This document shows positions 55,309-64,000 of a DNA stretch of 64,000 nt, in pieces. Location of the stretch: the NCBI GenBank assembly GCA_030148505.1, contig JASBTI010000009.1, forward strand, positions 124,001 through 188,000. The letters are read 5' to 3'. Both the position numbers and the translations under genes were made by a program. Position 1 is the first letter of the stretch. Every line of letters starts with the position of its first letter. The DNA is from Rhodanobacter sp. (lineage in GTDB: Bacteria > Pseudomonadota > Gammaproteobacteria > Xanthomonadales > Rhodanobacteraceae). Under the pieces are notes generated by a model. It searched no databases. It was given only the letters and a program-made list of their open reading frames with translations, and had not been told where the DNA came from.

Positions 55309-57204
55309 TTATTGCACGGTCAGGGTGATGTCATCAAGTACGAATGAAGTCTGCAGCGACGCATCTTCGGTACCGGTGAACTTGATCGTCACGGTCTGTC
55401 CGATATAGGCCGCGAGGCTGTTGGTGTGAACCGCATAGCCGCTGGCGGCATTGAGATTCGAGTAGGTGGCCAGCGTCGTGAGCAGGGTGCCCGAGCTGTT
55501 GAACACCTGCACCTTCAGCGTGTCGTACGCCGAGGTGGTGGTGGTTTCGGCGGTGTCGATATGCAGGTAGTACGACAGGTTGGCCGAGGTTTTGCCGGCG
55601 GTGATGGTCACCTGCTGCGACACGGTGTCGGTATGGCTGGAGCCATAGCCGTCCAGCCAGGCGAACCAGCTGCCTGCATGAGCCACTTCACCCGAGCAAC
55701 CGCTATTGCTGCACAAGGTACCGGAACTCATCGACCATGGCGTGGCGGTGCCGCTTTCAAAGCCGGTATTGCCGAGCAACTGGGATGAGGTGCCCCCGCT
55801 GGAGACTGTCACCGACTGCGTCTTGGTGTTGGTCGCCCCGGTATTGTCGGTGACCTTGAGCGAAACGCTGTAGGTGCCCGCCGCGGCATAGGTGTGGCTG
55901 GGGTTGGTCGCGGTGGAGGTGCCGCCGTCGCCAAAGGTCCAGGCATAGGACGAGATCGTGCCGCCCGAATCCGTGGAGGTATTGGTGAAGTTGACGGTCA
56001 AACCGCTGATCGTGTCGGTGAAGTTGGCGACCGGCGAGCCAGTGGTGGTACCGCCGGTGACGATTGGGTGCGTGAGATCGCACTCATTGGTGTCGTTCGA
56101 CCAGCTGCTCTGCATCGCGTACGTGCCATTGCCCATGGTGACATTGGCGGTAGCGCCCTGGCCGGAGGTGATCCAGGCACATTCGTCGGCATTTTCCTGA
56201 CCGGAGTTGGCCGAGCCCGTAACATGGTTGGTCCAGCCACCTGCCGGGTTCTGATCGGTCACGGTTTCGGCATATTCATGCCCATCGACGATCGAGAAAC
56301 CGTCGAGATTGCCTTGGGCGGTGGCGCCGTTGACTGATCCCGTGCCGCAGCTCGAGCCCATGTCATAAACGTAAGGCATGTTGGTAAAGGCGACATCGCC
56401 AACGGGGGAGGTAACGTTCTGGTCACCGTTCCAGTCATGCCAGGCGCAGAAATTTCCGGTGGCGGTATTGAAACCATCCGGGTGCGTGCCGGTCGGAGAC
56501 ATGATCACGTACTGTACATAACGATTCGAAGCAGCCGTGGTGTTGCCAAAGTGTTGCGCTGCCTTGATGGCCTCCTGGGCCAGCTGCGCGCCAGTGGCCT
56601 GTGACGGTGAAGCGACCGAATTGTCGTACCAGACGCCGGCCAAGTTGCCGCCAGTGGGATAACCCACATGAGGGGCGCCCGAAGGGCAGAACGTTGCGCC
56701 CGTGGCGACTGTCGACCCATCGCAATACTGGGTTACCACGCCCGACCACAACTCCCCACCAGTGCCTAGTCCCTTGTACATCTGCTGCAGGTACGGCACG
56801 GCCCCAACCGGGTCATTGGACACGGTGAGATTACCATTGGCGTCGGTGCCGGAGGTTCCCCACTGGTTGCCATAAACCACGATGTAAACTTTCGGCGTAC
56901 CGCTGGTAACGCCAATTCCATCGACACCGCCGCCGAAGCTGAGCGTCTTTGAGCCGGTAGCCGCTGCCGTGCTGGCTGCATGCAACGCTTCGTACTGCTT
57001 CATGCGGCCCCAAGCCTCGCGGGTGGGGACGGCGCCGTGTCGATAACTATGGCCGTAGGCGGGCGCATAGGGGTTGTGGGATTGCGGTGCGGCAGCGGCA
57101 TTGCCGTTGCCATTGCCGTTCGCCATCGCCGCAGCTGCGGTGAACCCTAGCAGAGCCGAGATAGCGACAGCTTTCAATATATGGTTCTTGAAGTTGCCAG
57201 ACAT
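55309..57204 (-). CDS. Secreted PKD-domain protein with HExxE motif (putative metallopeptidase)
   Basis: 631 residues from ATG 57204. Signal peptide ending AAMA, then an unusual NGNGNGNAAAA repeat. The N-terminal half reads like a secreted enzyme: [11 protein letters not shown], a conserved-looking [20 protein letters not shown] (HExxE and TD) and [13 protein letters not shown] central PKD domain ([20 protein letters not shown]) and a C-terminal beta-sandwich ([20 protein letters not shown]) follow. The HEYAETVTD stretch resembles HE(L/Y)AE.VTD of phosphate-induced/exordium-like proteins. Catalysis is not proven. It sits about 1 kb from the secretion operon. Confidence 0.6.
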   Translation of the reverse strand: MSGNFKNHILKAVAISALLGFTAAAAMANGNGNGNAAAAPQSHNPYAPAYGHSYRHGAVPTREAWGRMKQYEALHAASTAAATGSKTLSFGGGVDGIGVTSGTPKVYIVVYGNQWGTSGTDANGNLTVSNDPVGAVPYLQQMYKGLGTGGELWSGVVTQYCDGSTVATGATFCPSGAPHVGYPTGGNLAGVWYDNSVASPSQATGAQLAQEAIKAAQHFGNTTAASNRYVQYVIMSPTGTHPDGFNTATGNFCAWHDWNGDQNVTSPVGDVAFTNMPYVYDMGSSCGTGSVNGATAQGNLDGFSIVDGHEYAETVTDQNPAGGWTNHVTGSANSGQENADECAWITSGQGATANVTMGNGTYAMQSSWSNDTNECDLTHPIVTGGTTTGSPVANFTDTISGLTVNFTNTSTDSGGTISSYAWTFGDGGTSTATNPSHTYAAAGTYSVSLKVTDNTGATNTKTQSVTVSSGGTSSQLLGNTGFESGTATPWSMSSGTLCSNSGCSGEVAHAGSWFAWLDGYGSSHTDTVSQQVTITAGKTSANLSYYLHIDTAETTTTSAYDTLKVQVFNSSGTLLTTLATYSNLNAASGYAVHTNSLAAYIGQTVTIKFTGTEDASLQTSFVLDDITLTVQ

Positions 57205-58250
57205 TATGAACTCCCCATGGATATTAAGGACAAACCGGCCCGATGCGGCATTGCGGCCACATGATGGACAAATGCCGCGACGATCGCGACGGTCGGTTAT
57301 TGCCAATTCCTCAAGCGATTCTGCGCGATTCCAACCCCATACTCCCGGTTATTGGCCACCCCCTTGGGATAACCGTATGGTGTTGCGCAGAACTGTTCGG
57401 CAAACGGTCTCGTTGACGAACAATTCGAGACTAAAGTTTCGAGGGTTTGCGGTCAATACGACTTTTTCATAGATCAGGTGATTGGTATCACGAAACCACC
57501 GAGGAGTGAGAGGTGCCAGTGCGACGGTGTCAGGCCCGATGCCAGCAGCGATCGCCTTGCCTTATGTGCTTGCGCAGCTGGCACGGAATTGCTATCAACT
57601 CATTGTTTTGTATACAAAAATACAGGGTGCAAATAATATTGTCGAGAGTTACTTTGTCGGTTGCATTAGCTCGACACATGGTTTAAAGGAATTTGTGTCG
57701 CAATTAATTGCGATATATCGCAAGTAATTATTTGCGTAATAACTTGCGTTTTGCTGCTTGGTCCCTGCATTCGCAGTGCCACCCTCGTCCTTTTAGTTAG
57801 ATGGGATGTGATTTGTTGGTTCGTGTGCCATGGGGATTGCTTTGTGCGATTTGTACCGACTCGACCGTTCACCAGGAGTGCAAACGGCTCGGGCGTCCGG
57901 CAGTGGGGGCGATTGACGATTTAAAAGCCTGCGCGACGGTGGGTCGGGAAGCCGAGTTTGGCTCCAGGGCTCCCGGAGAACGGCGAGACCTGATTCCTTA
58001 AACCTGTCGATTCACCGGTTCAGTTTGCTAGGCTGTGCCTTGGTAGTTCATCGCTAGGGTCGCTCCGATATGGGAATGGCTGCGGCACCGCAGCGAATCG
58101 CGGCAGGGCATGTAGCGCACCCAGCCCGCCCGTAAAGCGGGTGATTGCCAGGCAGGTCTCGCATGAGGCGAGCGGTATGTGATAACTATGACGTTTGCTG
58201 TTTCGCTGTGGGGGGCGCGATGGCGTGGAGTTTACTGAGCGGGGTGGAGC
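57205..58250. other. 1-kb non-coding region with AT-rich palindromes
   Basis: No gene could be supported here; frames of 66-81 codons exist but have no ribosome site or family likeness. Bases 57590-57780 are AT-rich against the genome. They contain perfect palindromes CAATTAATTG (57701) and TTGCGATATATCGCAA (57708-57723), with two further TTGCG copies to 57748. GTGAT/ATCAC arms flank 57478-57491. Functions: promoters for the PKD gene (minus) and for gspE (plus), possibly operator sites. Confidence 0.5.
57701..57748. promoter_or_regulatory. Palindrome cluster (operator-like)
   Basis: A 16-bp perfect palindrome TTGCGATATATCGCAA directly follows CAATTAATTG, with two more TTGCG copies within 25 bp. 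Regulators often bind such sites; no regulator is assigned. Confidence 0.35.
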
Positions 58251-59984
58251 ATGTCGGCAGTCAGCGCGCCGATGACGGGTGGCGTGGACATCGTTGCAGA
58301 CGATCGCGAGGCCCAGGTCTGTGCCTTGCTGGTGGCGCATGGTCGTCTGAAAGACAGTGACCTCGGACGTGCGCGTCGTCTTCATGAGGAGTCCGCCGGT
58401 GGCACCTTGACGGCCTTGATGGCGCGGCTGGGACTGGTTTCCGAACGGGACCTGGCCGAGGCATGGGCGGAGCTGCTGCAGGTTCCCTTGCTGGCCGCCC
58501 GCGATGCACCAGAGTTGCCGCCGACCGACCTGGATGTATCGTTGCGTTTTCTCAAGCAACAACATGTTGTGCCAGTGCGTGACGGTATCGAAGGGTTGGC
58601 CTTGATCGTGGCGGACCCCGCCGATCCCTACCCGTTGCAGGCCATGACGCTGGCTGTGGGCCGGTCGTTGGCGTTGCGGGTCGGCTTGCGTTCGGAAATC
58701 GATGACTTGATCGAGCGTTACTATGGAAGCGGTCGCTCAGCGATGGGTGCCATCGTTGAAAACCTCGATGGCGGCGCTGCCGAGGAGGACGATGTCGAGC
58801 ATTTGCGCGATCTGGCCTCCGAGGCACCGGTGATCCGGCTGGTCAATCTGATCCTGCAGCGCGCAGTGGAGCAACGTGCCTCCGACGTGCACATCGAGCC
58901 GTTCGAAAACCGCCTGAAGGTGCGTTACCGCATCGACGGAGTGCTGCATGAAGTGGAGGCGCCTCCGTCCAGTTCCACGGCGGCAGTGATTTCGCGAGTG
59001 AAGATCATGGCCAAGCTCAATATCGCCGAACGCCGCCTTCCCCAAGACGGTCGCATCCAGCTGCGGGTGCAGGGGAAGGAGCTGGACCTGCGCGTGTCGA
59101 CAATGCCGACCAGCTTCGGCGAGTCCGTGGTGATGCGTATCCTGGACCGTGAGTCGGTAGTGTTCGACTTTGCGTCGCTCGGCTTCACCGAGCATTTCCA
59201 GCAGCGATTCGTCGAGGTGTTGCAGCGCCCGCACGGTATCCTGCTGGTCACCGGGCCGACCGGCTCGGGCAAGACCACCACCTTGTACACCGCGCTGTCA
59301 CAGATCAACACGCCGGACGTGAAAATCATCACCGTCGAAGATCCGGTTGAATACCAGCTTGAAGGCATCAACCAGATGCAGGTCAAGCCGCAGATCGGTT
59401 TAGATTTTGCCGGTGCCTTGCGCTCGATCATGCGCCAGGACCCGGACGTGATCATGATCGGCGAAATGCGTGATCTGGAAACCTGCCGCATCGCAATCCA
59501 GTCGGCGCTCACCGGCCACCTGGTACTGTCCACCCTGCACACCAACAGCGCGGGCGGTGGCATCACCCGTCTGCTCGACATGGGCGTGGAGGATTACCTG
59601 CTCGGCTCGACGGTTAATGGCATTCTCGCGCAGCGGTTGGTACGCCGGCTCGATCCCGAAATCGCGATTGCCTATGAGCCAGCACCTGAGGTGATTGCCG
59701 AATTCGAGCTGGAGAAATACACCGAAGAGCGCCCGATCCGCTTGTGGAGGCCAGGCAGTAGCGCGGCCAATCCCAGTGGCTATCATGGCCGCCGCGCGAT
59801 CATGGAGTTCCTGGTGATGAGCGACTCTCTGCGCCGCCTGGTGATGCGGCGCGCCGATGCGGGTGAGATTGAACAGCAGGCACGTGCCGAAGGCATGCGT
59901 ACTATGTACGAAGATGGCATCGCCAAGGCTGTCGCCGGTATCACGACGTTGGAGGAGGTGCTGCGTGTCACGCAGGAGGCTTGA
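58251..59984 (+). CDS. gspE: Type II secretion ATPase GspE
   Basis: 577 residues with GGGGTGGAGC before ATG 58251. Cytosolic AAA-type ATPase that drives pseudopilus growth. N1E domain, then SEAPVIRLVNLILQRAVEQR, SDVHIEPFENRLKVRYRIDG, Walker A GPTGSGKTT, Asp box, Walker B VIMIGEMRDLET and His box LSTLHTNS are all found. The C-terminal tetracysteine zinc site (CxxC...CxxC) is gone: the region reads RLVRRLDPEIAIAYEPAPEV and later ANPSGYHGRRAIME, with no Cys. Order gspE-F-G-H-I-J-K follows. Confidence 0.93.
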   Translation: MSAVSAPMTGGVDIVADDREAQVCALLVAHGRLKDSDLGRARRLHEESAGGTLTALMARLGLVSERDLAEAWAELLQVPLLAARDAPELPPTDLDVSLRFLKQQHVVPVRDGIEGLALIVADPADPYPLQAMTLAVGRSLALRVGLRSEIDDLIERYYGSGRSAMGAIVENLDGGAAEEDDVEHLRDLASEAPVIRLVNLILQRAVEQRASDVHIEPFENRLKVRYRIDGVLHEVEAPPSSSTAAVISRVKIMAKLNIAERRLPQDGRIQLRVQGKELDLRVSTMPTSFGESVVMRILDRESVVFDFASLGFTEHFQQRFVEVLQRPHGILLVTGPTGSGKTTTLYTALSQINTPDVKIITVEDPVEYQLEGINQMQVKPQIGLDFAGALRSIMRQDPDVIMIGEMRDLETCRIAIQSALTGHLVLSTLHTNSAGGGITRLLDMGVEDYLLGSTVNGILAQRLVRRLDPEIAIAYEPAPEVIAEFELEKYTEERPIRLWRPGSSAANPSGYHGRRAIMEFLVMSDSLRRLVMRRADAGEIEQQARAEGMRTMYEDGIAKAVAGITTLEEVLRVTQEA

Positions 59985-60128
59985 CGCCCGGATAGCGGGA
60001 AGCCGACGGCGAGGTACGCCCGCCGTTGGTGTTGTGGCCGGAATGTCCGGCAGGCTCGCGGCGTTCGAAGCCGCGCGGGTCAAGGGAACATTGCGCGTTT
60101 GTCGTTTGCCGATTGCCGTTGGCCAGTC

Positions 60129-61346
60129 ATGACCCAATTTCGCTATAAGGCCGTCAGTGACGCCGGTGAAATGCTGCAGGGACAGATGGAGGCAGTGAGC
60201 GTCGAGGACGTGGTGAGCCGCCTGCAGGGTCAAGGCCACACCTTGCTGGAAGCGCAGCCGACGAGCAACATCGCGGCCAACAGCGGTCTGGCAGCACTGT
60301 TCATACGCGGTCCCTTCACTGGCGACCAACTGGCACAATTTACCCATCAACTGGCAACCCTGCTGGGTGCCGGTCAGCCGCTGGACCGGGCACTGGGTAT
60401 CCTGCTCGACCTCCCCGAAGCGGAAAATGCCAAAAAACTGGTGGAGCGGGTACGAGACCGGGTGCGTGGTGGCAATACGCTGTCGTCCGCGCTGGACGAA
60501 GAGCACGGTGTATTTCCCAAGCTCTATGTCAGCCTGGTGCGCGCCGGCGAGGCCGGCGGCTCGCTCGAAGAGACACTGCGGCGGCTGTCCGATTATCTGG
60601 AACGTGCGCAGGCGTTGCGGGGAAGCATCATCAATGCGCTGATCTATCCAGCGTTCCTCATGATTGGCGTGCTCGGTTCGCTGATCCTCTTGCTGGCTTA
60701 TGTGGTGCCGCAATTCGTGCCGATTTTCGAGGATATGCAGGTGCCGATTCCGTGGATTACCGAGGCGGTACTGGTCGTGGGCAATAGCTTGCGGGAAGGA
60801 TGGTGGTTGATCTTGCTGCTGCTCGGCGGCGGGTTTGCGATCTGGCGCAGCCGCTTGCGTGACCCCCGACTGCGGTTGGCCTGGGATACCCGACTGTTGA
60901 CCATGCGTCTGGTCGGACCGCTGCTGCTGAAAGTCGAGACTGCACGGATTGCACGCACCCTCGGCACCTTGCTGAAAAACGGCGTGCCATTGCTCGCTTC
61001 ACTGGGGATTACTCGACAGGTTACCGCCAATCGGGCGCTGGACAAGGCACTGGTTGATGCGCATGAGCAGGTCAAAGGTGGCGGAGGTCTGAGTCTGGCG
61101 TTGGGGCAGTCGAAGCTTTTCCCCCGGCTGGCGCTACAAATGGTGCAGGTTGGCGAGGAGGCCGGTCAGCTCGACGGCATGTTGCTGAAAGTCGCCGACA
61201 CCTTCGAGCTTGAGTCGCGGCGAGCGATCGATCGCCTGCTCGCGGCACTGGTGCCGGCGCTGACGATCGTGATGACGGTACTGGTGGCAATCATCATGGC
61301 CGCAATCCTGCTGCCGCTGCTGAGCCTGACCAGCAATATCCACTGA
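60129..61346 (+). CDS. gspF: Type II secretion inner-membrane protein GspF
   Basis: 405 residues. Polytopic platform protein with two repeated domains: LAQFTHQLATLLGAGQPLDR, VRAGEAGGSLEETLRRLSDY in domain one, and TARIARTLGTLLKNGVPLLA, MVQVGEEAGQLDGMLLKVAD in domain two. Three membrane helices. ATG 60129 gives the family N-terminus (MTQFRYKAVSDAGEMLQGQM). A 144-nt gap separates it from gspE. Confidence 0.93.
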   Translation: MTQFRYKAVSDAGEMLQGQMEAVSVEDVVSRLQGQGHTLLEAQPTSNIAANSGLAALFIRGPFTGDQLAQFTHQLATLLGAGQPLDRALGILLDLPEAENAKKLVERVRDRVRGGNTLSSALDEEHGVFPKLYVSLVRAGEAGGSLEETLRRLSDYLERAQALRGSIINALIYPAFLMIGVLGSLILLLAYVVPQFVPIFEDMQVPIPWITEAVLVVGNSLREGWWLILLLLGGGFAIWRSRLRDPRLRLAWDTRLLTMRLVGPLLLKVETARIARTLGTLLKNGVPLLASLGITRQVTANRALDKALVDAHEQVKGGGGLSLALGQSKLFPRLALQMVQVGEEAGQLDGMLLKVADTFELESRRAIDRLLAALVPALTIVMTVLVAIIMAAILLPLLSLTSNIH

Positions 61347-61355
61347 GGTGATGGA

Positions 61356-61862
61356 GTGAAGGCTATGAGTTACTTGTCGAGACGAAAACAGGTCGCGGGA
61401 AGCAGGCAGCAACTGCAGTCTGTCGGGCGGGCGCGAGCGCGCGTTTGCACAGCCTCCCGCGCCGCGTGTGCGCGCGGGTTCACCCTGCTGGAGATGCTGG
61501 CAGTCATTGTGTTGATCGGCATCATCGGCGCGGTGGTAGTGACCCAGGTCGGCAAGAATGTCGATAAAGGCAAATACGGTGCCGGCAAAGCACAGCTGAC
61601 CACGCTCAGCCAGAAAATCGAAAATTACGCGCTGGACAATGGCACGCCGCCGCGGCAATTGCAGGATCTGGTGGTCAAACCGGCCGATGCGCCGAACTGG
61701 CAGGGGCCTTACGCCAAGGAATCCGGACTCAAGGACCCCTGGGGCCACGCGTTCGGCTATCGGTACCCGGGGCAACACGGCAGTTTCGATCTGATTTTCT
61801 ATGGTCAGGACGGCAAGCCTGGCGGTGACGGCTACAACAAGGATGTAGGCAACTGGCAATGA
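61356..61862 (+). CDS. gspG: Type II secretion major pseudopilin GspG
   Basis: 168 residues from GTG 61356 (ATG 61365 is an alternative). Pseudopilin with prepilin-peptidase site ARG/FTLLEMLAVIVLIG. The leader is 41 residues, far longer than the usual 6-10, and basic; no start codon nearer the site is available. The mature part carries the calcium-binding C-terminal pattern DPWGHAFGYRYPGQHG and DLIFYGQDGKPGGDGYNKDV typical of GspG. Overlaps gspH by 4 nt. Confidence 0.9.
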   Translation: MKAMSYLSRRKQVAGSRQQLQSVGRARARVCTASRAACARGFTLLEMLAVIVLIGIIGAVVVTQVGKNVDKGKYGAGKAQLTTLSQKIENYALDNGTPPRQLQDLVVKPADAPNWQGPYAKESGLKDPWGHAFGYRYPGQHGSFDLIFYGQDGKPGGDGYNKDVGNWQ

Positions 61863-62458
61863 AGCCGAGATGGGGTTTGGCAGGGGTGCGATGCGGGAGC
61901 GGTGTTCGGCATGAGAAGGCTGTCCCCTTCGGTGCAAGCGGGGCGTTCGCCGAGGCAAACCTGACGGTATGTCCTCACGCCAATTCCCTGCCGGCCGTAT
62001 GGCGCTCCAGGCACGTGCGTGGTTTTACCCTACTGGAAATGTTGGCGGTTATCCTATTGATCGGTATCGCCGTAGCGGCGGTCTCGGTTTCGGTGACCCA
62101 AGGGCTTGCCAGTGCCCGCATCAATGCGGCCGCCGCTGAGTTGGCCGCCGCGCTGCGAGCGACCCGAGCACAGGCGATCGTGCGTGGCAAGGATCAGAAC
62201 TTCGATCTCGATACCCGCACCGACAGCTACCTTGATGCGCGGCAGCGTGACGTGCGCTTGCCGAAAGGCATGCGCGTGAGCATTACCAGCGCGAAGGAGG
62301 ATCGACCCAACGACCATACCGGACGTATCCGTTTCTTCCCGGACGGCAGCTCTACCGGTGGACGCATCACGCTGCAGAGCGGAAAGCGCCAATGGCACGT
62401 CAACGTATCCTGGCTGACCGGCGAGGTGCGCCTGGTCGACACCGTGGTGAAACCATGA
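61859..62458 (+). CDS. gspH: Type II secretion minor pseudopilin GspH
   Basis: 199 residues from ATG 61859 (overlaps gspG stop). Peptidase site HVRG/FTLLEMLAVILLIG lies at residue 55, so the leader is about 55 residues; the only nearer start candidate is the GTG three codons before the cleavage point. The mature domain has the GspH pattern ARINAAAAELAAALRATRAQ and ends LTGEVRLVDTVVKP. Overlaps gspI by 4 nt. Confidence 0.85.
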   Translation: MKPRWGLAGVRCGSGVRHEKAVPFGASGAFAEANLTVCPHANSLPAVWRSRHVRGFTLLEMLAVILLIGIAVAAVSVSVTQGLASARINAAAAELAAALRATRAQAIVRGKDQNFDLDTRTDSYLDARQRDVRLPKGMRVSITSAKEDRPNDHTGRIRFFPDGSSTGGRITLQSGKRQWHVNVSWLTGEVRLVDTVVKP

Positions 62459-63009
62459 TCGCCAGGGTTTTCGCTCGGCGGGCAGACTGTCGGAGGGGCG
62501 TGGCTGGGGATGCAGTCGTTGTTGCATCCGCTCCCATGGTGGCTACCCATGGGTGCCCGGTGGAAGCAGCAAATACGTGCGGCCAGCAGCCCCGGCGGCG
62601 CGGTCGTCAAGGAGGTTTCAGTCTGCTCGAAGTGATCGCGGCGATGTTGTTGCTGGCGATTGCCTTCACCGCGTTGATGAAGGTGGCGGGTGGTGCGATC
62701 AGCCTCACCCAGAATGCCGCTGCCCACAGCGAGGCGGCGATGTGGGCGCGCAGTCTGCTCGACAGTGCCTTCGTCGGCCAACCGCTCAAACCGGGCACCC
62801 GTTCGGGTCACTTCAACCGCAAGTTTCGCTGGCAGCTGCAGGTGACGCCGTGGTACCTGGCTGGCAAGACGCCGCCCAACGCGCCGCTGCAGCTCTATCA
62901 GCTGGATCTGGATGTTCGCTGGGGTCCATCAGGCCATGTCCGCACTGCTCATTTTCGTACCTTGCGGCTGGGTGGGCCGTCCGCTAACTCAGATCAGGCT
63001 GCGCCATGA
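62455..63009 (+). CDS. gspI: Type II secretion minor pseudopilin GspI
   Basis: 184 residues from ATG 62455. Peptidase site GG/FSLLEVIAAMLLLAIA at about residue 54, again with a long basic/Cys-containing leader (internal ATG 62536 would shorten it to 27). The mature part has AMWARSLLDSAFVG typical of GspI. Overlaps gspJ by 4 nt. Confidence 0.85.
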   Translation: MIARVFARRADCRRGVAGDAVVVASAPMVATHGCPVEAANTCGQQPRRRGRQGGFSLLEVIAAMLLLAIAFTALMKVAGGAISLTQNAAAHSEAAMWARSLLDSAFVGQPLKPGTRSGHFNRKFRWQLQVTPWYLAGKTPPNAPLQLYQLDLDVRWGPSGHVRTAHFRTLRLGGPSANSDQAAP

Positions 63010-63689
63010 GGCTGCGCCCTACACCATCCGAGGGCGGCTTCACGCTGCTGGAGGTGCTGGCGGCCTTGGTCTTGCTGGCCTTGCTGCTGGTGGGCGTATA
63101 TTCGGGTATTCGCACCGCCATCCACAGCGTACGCTCGGGCACCGCCGCGATCGAGCGCATCGACCAGATCCGCTCAGCACAGCAATTCCTGCGGCGCGAG
63201 CTGGCGCAAAGCATGGCGCAACCGATAAGCCGCACAGACCGTGGTGAAAGCATCTATTTCGAAGGCAAGCCGCGCGAGATGCGTTATGTCGCACCCCTTC
63301 CAGGGTATCTCGGCAAACTCGGGCCTCAGCTGCAGCAATTGCGACTGGTCGCCGATGGTGACGACTCCTGGCGCCTTGAATTGAGTCTGGCCGTGCTGCC
63401 GCCGGACGGAAAACCACCTCAGCCGCTGGGCAAGCCACAGGTATTGCTTGATCACATTCACGACGGCAGCTTCAGCTATCGGGGCGTCGATGGCCAGGGA
63501 GCCATCGTTCCGTGGTCTTCCAGCTGGCCCGACGGCCGGCTATTGCCGCAGTTGGTGCGGATCAAATTGCGGGTACGGGGAACACTTGACTGGCCGACGC
63601 TGGAGGTGCCGCTGCGGGTGAATGGTGCAAACGGCAATCTTTTGCAGGGCCTGCTGCCACTGCGTGGAAGCGATGGAGAGGGGCGATGA
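63006..63689 (+). CDS. gspJ: Type II secretion minor pseudopilin GspJ
   Basis: 227 residues. Short leader MRLRPTPSEGG followed by FTLLEVLAALVLLALLLVGV, so the peptidase site is ordinary here. Later QFLRRELAQSMAQPISRTDR and the C-terminal PLRVNGANGNLLQGLLPLRG match GspJ. It ends 4 nt after the gspK start. Confidence 0.9.
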   Translation: MRLRPTPSEGGFTLLEVLAALVLLALLLVGVYSGIRTAIHSVRSGTAAIERIDQIRSAQQFLRRELAQSMAQPISRTDRGESIYFEGKPREMRYVAPLPGYLGKLGPQLQQLRLVADGDDSWRLELSLAVLPPDGKPPQPLGKPQVLLDHIHDGSFSYRGVDGQGAIVPWSSSWPDGRLLPQLVRIKLRVRGTLDWPTLEVPLRVNGANGNLLQGLLPLRGSDGEGR

Positions 63690-64000
63690 CTGGTCCGCGT
63701 CGGTCGAGCCAGCGTGGCGTGGCTTTGTTGCTGGTGTTGTGGGCATGCACCTTGCTGGCCATTCTGTTGGGGGGGTATGCGGCACTGGCTCGCACGGAAG
63801 GCTTGCAGGCGCGCTATCAGTTTGCCCAGACCCAGGCGCACTATGCGGCAGAGGCCGGTGTCATGCGGGCGGTTTACGGGCTGCAGGATCCGCTGCCTGG
63901 GCATCGCTGGGTGGGTGACGGTCACGTTTACGTGTTCCACTACGATCACGCCACGGTCAAGGTGTCGGCGGTGAGTGAAAATGGCAAGGTGGATTTGAAT
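63686..64000 (+). CDS. gspK: Type II secretion pseudopilin GspK (partial, runs off right edge)
   Basis: First 105 codons from ATG 63686. A short leader ends RSSQRG, followed by VALLLVLWACTLLAILLGGY; as is typical of GspK there is no Glu at +5. AAEAGVMRAVYGLQDPLPGH matches the family. GspK caps the pseudopilus tip. The 3' end lies beyond the window. Confidence 0.85.
   Translation, partial: MTGPRRSSQRGVALLLVLWACTLLAILLGGYAALARTEGLQARYQFAQTQAHYAAEAGVMRAVYGLQDPLPGHRWVGDGHVYVFHYDHATVKVSAVSENGKVDLN

Noticed and set aside
57482-58001. Two short plus-strand frames (81 and 66 codons) in the gene-free region
   Set aside because: No ribosome site, no recognisable family, and composition shifts within them; treated as non-coding.
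59400-60713. Minus-strand frame of about 437 codons opposite gspE/gspF
   Set aside because: Antisense of the secretion genes; no motif, no start signal.

Overview
The window is GC-rich, densely coded bacterial chromosome. Protein families and gene orders point to a gammaproteobacterium of the Xanthomonadales (Lysobacterales), most likely Rhodanobacteraceae (Rhodanobacter, Dyella or Frateuria type). This is inferred from protein style, the trxA/rhlB/rho cluster and the type II secretion operon; no rRNA or tRNA gene is present to confirm it. No CRISPR array, insertion sequence, integrase or prophage gene was found. It reads as core chromosome with a few accessory patches.

Layout. 1-9 kb (minus strand): a truncated PAS histidine kinase, a sterol-desaturase-type hydroxylase, an anchored alpha/beta hydrolase with a secreted M1 aminopeptidase, a Pr6Pr membrane protein, ubiE and a secreted amidohydrolase. 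9-14 kb: plsB with an upstream lipoprotein, then an acid-phosphatase lipoprotein. 14-20 kb: a PerM-type permease, rep helicase, tdk, an unrecognised protein and mutM, with a 16-C tract between the last two. 19.6-23 kb: a four-gene Gld-like ABC exporter operon. 23-30 kb: acyl desaturase, rpmG-rpmB, secB-gpsA and a large SNF2 helicase.

30-39 kb is a nutrient-uptake block: a DUF3311/sodium-symporter pair, a divergent DcaP-like porin and a complete branched-chain-amino-acid-type ABC transporter (ATPase, ATPase, binding protein, permease, permease). 39-47 kb is housekeeping: EamA exporter, HAD phosphatase, glk, hemB, a Cys-rich outer-membrane barrel, pyrC and gshA. 47-52 kb is the rho / trxA / rhlB cluster, in which Rho and RhlB both carry long low-complexity basic tails. 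52-55 kb holds ftsEX, a double-receiver regulator with one dead receiver domain, and ung. 55-57 kb encodes a secreted PKD protein with an HExxE motif. After about 1 kb of non-coding, partly AT-rich DNA, a type II secretion operon (gspE-F-G-H-I-J-K) runs off the right edge.

The best targets for a second look are the pseudo-receiver/receiver protein, the Walker A Lys-to-Arg change in the LivF-like ATPase, loss of zinc ligands in Tdk and of the tetracysteine site in GspE, the very long prepilin leaders of GspG/H/I, the disordered extensions of Rho and RhlB, the possible pairing of the PKD/HEYAE protein with the adjacent secretion system, and several strong inverted repeats. I saw no convincing wholly new multi-gene system.
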